From contig WGBT01000198.1 of assembly GCA_015494185.1 (NCBI GenBank), positions 1 to 7,122 on the forward strand: a DNA stretch of 7,122 bases. The letters are read 5' to 3'. A model generated the notes under the pieces. That model had not been told where the DNA came from. It did no database searches and saw only the letters and a list, made by a program, of their open reading frames with translations. Origin of the DNA: Hyphomicrobiales bacterium (GTDB lineage Bacteria; Pseudomonadota; Alphaproteobacteria; Rhizobiales; S144-35). The translations under genes were made by a program, and so were the position numbers. This document shows positions 5,295 to 7,122 of this stretch, piece by piece (position 1 is the stretch's first letter; the number at the start of each line of letters is the position of its first letter).

Positions 5295-6389
5295 ATGAAA
5301 CAGTCCCGATTATATTTTAAATCTTACGGGTTTCGAAAGGTGTCACGATCATTGCAAACGGGGCTGCTTGCCGTAGTAGCGACGGGAATTGCAATTTTCT
5401 TACCATTTGCGCCCGCACAGGCTGAACAACAAAATACGATTCGCATTGGCGATGATTATGACTTCATCCGGATGGATCAGGATGCCGTCTGGCAAGACTG
5501 CCGGAAACTATGCCGCGAAGACGATCGATGTGCCGCATGGACCTTCGTCAAAAAACGGAAAATCAAGAAAAGAGACGTGCAGCTCAACCTTGGCGGTCTC
5601 AAGCTCGAGCTTGGCAAATCCCGCTATAAGATCATCAATCCGCAATGCCGGCTGAAATATGCCACCGGTGAAGCGCACAGAAACAATTGTTGCGTATCTG
5701 GCGTTAAAAAAATTGCCCGCCATGATCATGATCACGGTCATGGGCGTGAGCGCCGTGAATGGCGGTGTGTCCGCTACGCTGAAGCCGCCATCGAACAGTA
5801 CAATCAAAACCTGCGGCAAAGATGCGGCCTAAAGGGCAGACATTGGCATAACAATTTCAACCGGCATTACAATTTCTGTATGGATGTCCGCCGTGCCAGG
5901 TTGAGAGCCGTGCGGGAAGAACGTGCCGATGAGCTCGATGAATGCCGGGTGCGGATGCGCCGGGTCCGGGTGCGCTGCAACCGTTATGCCCGCGCTGCGG
6001 TTCGTGATTTCGAGGAAAACAAGCGGCTCCATTGCGGCTTTGGCGAAAGCCGGTTCTGGGGCAATTCAAAAATCTGGCATGGTGATGAAGTCCGGCACTT
6101 CCAGTGGTGTGCCAAGGTTAAACCCGCTCGCCTCGAGCGCCGGGCCGAACACCGCGCCGAAGATTTATCGGAATGCCGGATCGAAGCCCGCAAATGTGAT
6201 GACTTTGCCAATCGTGCCGTCAGACACCAACGCCTCAACAAACGCTGGCGCTGTGGCTATGAGGGTCCCCGTTGGAATGCCAGCCGGCATTATCATCATG
6301 AACGTTGTATGCAAATGTCCGACTGGCGCCGCAAACGCGATCTGAGAATTCGGCGCAAACGCATTCAAGCCTGCCGTCACAAACACTAA
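5295..6389 (+). CDS. Secreted PAN/Apple-domain protein with three four-cysteine Arg-rich repeats, 364 aa
   Basis: Predicted exported protein of unknown function. Residues 1-43 form a Sec-type signal peptide: a long basic start, a hydrophobic core at about 23-39, and likely cleavage after APAQA. Residues about 52-138 match a PAN/Apple-like domain, with Cys69, Cys73, Cys79 and Cys118, then CCVSGVK at Cys132-133. PAN domains are disulfide-bonded modules that bind protein or carbohydrate; here a Lys-rich insert (about 86-112) separates its halves. A His/Asp/Gly linker (143-150, HDHDHGHG) follows. Three tandem repeats then run from 158 to 364, each with four cysteines. The C-terminal 207 residues contain about 45 arginines, so the mature protein is strongly basic. 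The many cysteines suit an oxidising periplasmic or extracellular site. It ends 23 bases before a strong terminator and is probably monocistronic. The role could be binding acidic surface polymers or structural; neither is shown. Confidence 0.85.
   Translation: MKQSRLYFKSYGFRKVSRSLQTGLLAVVATGIAIFLPFAPAQAEQQNTIRIGDDYDFIRMDQDAVWQDCRKLCREDDRCAAWTFVKKRKIKKRDVQLNLGGLKLELGKSRYKIINPQCRLKYATGEAHRNNCCVSGVKKIARHDHDHGHGRERREWRCVRYAEAAIEQYNQNLRQRCGLKGRHWHNNFNRHYNFCMDVRRARLRAVREERADELDECRVRMRRVRVRCNRYARAAVRDFEENKRLHCGFGESRFWGNSKIWHGDEVRHFQWCAKVKPARLERRAEHRAEDLSECRIEARKCDDFANRAVRHQRLNKRWRCGYEGPRWNASRHYHHERCMQMSDWRRKRDLRIRRKRIQACRHKH
5766..6374 (+). repeat. Three tandem protein-coding repeats, four cysteines each
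   Basis: The repeats span residues 158-217, 228-294 and 301-360 of the secreted protein (nt 5766-5945, 5976-6176 and 6195-6374). Cysteines fall at 158/177/195/217, 228/247/272/294 and 301/320/338/360. Spacing from the first to the second is 19 and from the third to the fourth is 22 in every copy; second to third is 18, 25 and 18. Shared pattern: C-x2-[YF]-A-x2-A-[IV]-x5-N-x-R-x2-C-G-[LFY], then a His-rich stretch ending in Cys, then an Arg-rich helix-like stretch ending in CR. The copies are diverged in DNA, so the duplication is old. Copy 2 carries a seven-residue insertion. Confidence 0.85.
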
Positions 6390-6412
6390 TCAAGCCCTAA
6401 ATTTTGCCATGA

Positions 6413-6448
6413 AAAATCCCGGGGCTTTGCTTCAAGCCCCGGGATTTT
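6413..6448. terminator. Bidirectional intrinsic terminator
   Basis: A perfect 15-bp stem (6413-6427 with 6434-6448, core ATCCCGGGGCTT) closes a six-base loop TGCTTC. The right arm ends in TTTT on the plus strand; on the minus strand the left arm reads as TTTTT. It lies 23 bases after the stop of the rightward secreted-protein gene and about 50 bases after the stop of the leftward phosphatase gene, so it can end both transcripts. Confidence 0.93.
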
Positions 6449-6497
6449 CGTCTTAATAGAATCTTTGGCGATGGGCCTTTCAGTGGCAGGCTTCCTG

Positions 6498-6989
6498 TTA
6501 ACTACGTCCGCGTGCAGCCAAATGCTCTGCCCGTTTTTCCATTGAAGGAACAACGATCTCGATATCGTAGCCTTGATCCAGTGCTATGTCATCGATTTCA
6601 TCATGATCCATGGTGGTGGCCTTCATCATCGCCCACATATAGGTCGAGCGGTCCCCAGCCTTGCAATAAACCAGCCAAGGCTTGGGCAAATCTTTGACCA
6701 TGTCCTCAAACATATCAACGATATATTGGTTTTTCACCTGAAAGCCATAAAGGGGCAAATAACGGTATTCAAGGCCAAGTTCGGCACAGATTTTCGCTGC
6801 TTCATCATCCTGGACTTTTTTATAGTCTTCCTTTTCTGGAAGCAGGTCGATGAGCGTCTTGAACCCTTGTTCCTTGGCACGGGCAAAATCGTCCTTTCCC
6901 AAATTGCCCGACACCCAGAAGTCATCATCGAGCTTCTTGAAGACGGCTGGCGCGTCGGCTTGTTCTGTAGCGGCTTGTTCTTCGGTCAT
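6498..6989 (-). CDS. DUF442 / beta-lactamase-hydrolase-like phosphatase family protein, 163 aa
   Basis: Probable member of the dual-specificity-phosphatase-like DUF442 family, which carries a cysteine phosphatase loop. The loop reads YCKAGDRST with Cys109 and Arg114, that is CX4R, one residue shorter than the classic CX5R and as I know it from this family. The preceding fold elements are visible: FWVSGNL near the N-terminus, the GFKTLIDLLPEKE strand-loop, and LGLEYRYLPL. The first dozen residues are acidic and Ala/Gln-rich. No signal peptide is seen, so a cytoplasmic location is likely; the substrate is unknown. ATG 6989 was chosen because AGGAG ends six bases upstream of it; the ATG at 6995 directly abuts AGGAG and would add only Met-Gln. 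The gene has its own likely promoter and shares a terminator with its convergent neighbour. Phosphatase activity is inferred from family membership. Confidence 0.87.
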   Translation of the reverse strand: MTEEQAATEQADAPAVFKKLDDDFWVSGNLGKDDFARAKEQGFKTLIDLLPEKEDYKKVQDDEAAKICAELGLEYRYLPLYGFQVKNQYIVDMFEDMVKDLPKPWLVYCKAGDRSTYMWAMMKATTMDHDEIDDIALDQGYDIEIVVPSMEKRAEHLAARGRS

Positions 6990-6995
6990 TTGCAT

Positions 6996-7000
6996 CTCCT
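6996..7000 (-). promoter_or_regulatory. Ribosome binding site deciding the start of the DUF442 gene
   Basis: AGGAG on the minus strand immediately precedes ATGCAAATG. Its spacing is zero to the first ATG and six to the second, favouring the second (6989). Confidence 0.7.
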
Positions 7001-7018
7001 GCCGGTCGAGAAACCGGC
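7001..7018 (-). promoter_or_regulatory. Leader hairpin next to the DUF442 ribosome binding site
   Basis: GCCGGT (7001-7006) and ACCGGC (7013-7018) form a six-bp GC-rich stem with a six-base loop, directly against AGGAG. It would lie in the 5' leader if the promoter at 7036-7064 is used, and might affect ribosome access. Function is inference. Confidence 0.4.
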
Positions 7019-7035
7019 CTCATCATAGCTGTTGA

Positions 7036-7064
7036 ATGATATGGCTGTTGAATAATTTTGTGAA
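7036..7064 (-). promoter_or_regulatory. Candidate sigma-70-type promoter for the DUF442 gene
   Basis: On the minus strand TTCACA (7064-7059) is separated by exactly 17 bases from TATCAT (7041-7036); each is a 5/6 match to consensus. The expected transcription start is near 7029, leaving a leader of about 40 bases that contains the GC-rich hairpin. Two copies of GCTGTTGAAT (plus strand 7028-7037 and 7044-7053) overlap the -10 and the spacer and could be an operator. Confidence 0.5.
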
Positions 7065-7122
7065 ATCGGCTTGCCAACGGTTCGGCAAACCCTCATCTCC
7101 TGCAGGTTTCTGCCAAAGCAGA

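Noticed and set aside
5508..5819. Long antisense frames opposite the secreted protein and other genes.
   Set aside because: They overlap well-supported genes, have no ribosome binding site or recognisable domain, and are explained by base composition.

Overview
The window looks like chromosomal DNA of an alphaproteobacterium, most likely a member of the Hyphomicrobiales (Rhizobiales) with middling GC content. This rests on recognised protein families: an NAD kinase ending in the DERIL-x-EQF-x-Y tail I recall from that order, a DUF1467 small membrane protein, a UbiA ubiquinone prenyltransferase, and a secreted PAN-domain protein of alphaproteobacterial style. The species cannot be named from sequence alone. 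I see no mobile element, phage gene, CRISPR array, rRNA or tRNA.

Layout, left to right. Positions 1-241 carry no gene I can support but hold a strong imperfect palindrome (169-209). Two leftward genes follow: a peroxiredoxin with a Cys50/Cys203/Cys209 pattern (242-883) and NAD kinase nadK (1001-1771). A 199-bp divergent spacer separates nadK from rightward cutA (1971-2315), which is followed after 160 bp by rightward ubiA (2476-3447). UbiA converges on a leftward 2-oxoglutarate/Fe(II) dioxygenase (3509-4183). A small leftward unknown gene (4394-4600) is divergent from a rightward DUF1467 membrane protein (4815-5099). Next is a rightward secreted protein (5295-6389), then a strong bidirectional terminator (6413-6448), then a leftward DUF442-type phosphatase (6498-6989) with a good candidate promoter at the right edge.

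The genes do not form one pathway. Most are housekeeping or stress related: peroxide removal, NADP supply (which ultimately feeds peroxide-reducing systems), a metal-tolerance-associated trimer protein and ubiquinone synthesis. The strand changes many times, so most genes are probably transcribed alone or in pairs.

The most interesting item is the secreted protein at 5295-6389. After a signal peptide and a PAN/Apple-like domain it has a His/Asp/Gly-rich linker and three tandem, Arg-rich, four-cysteine repeats. The first and last cysteine spacings (19 and 22 residues) are identical in all three copies. I do not know a named family for this repeat; it is the best candidate here for an undescribed module. 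Smaller points of interest are a perfect AGGAGG placed eight bases before an ATT codon, a CX4R phosphatase loop, and a repeat-and-hairpin arrangement in the leader of the phosphatase gene.
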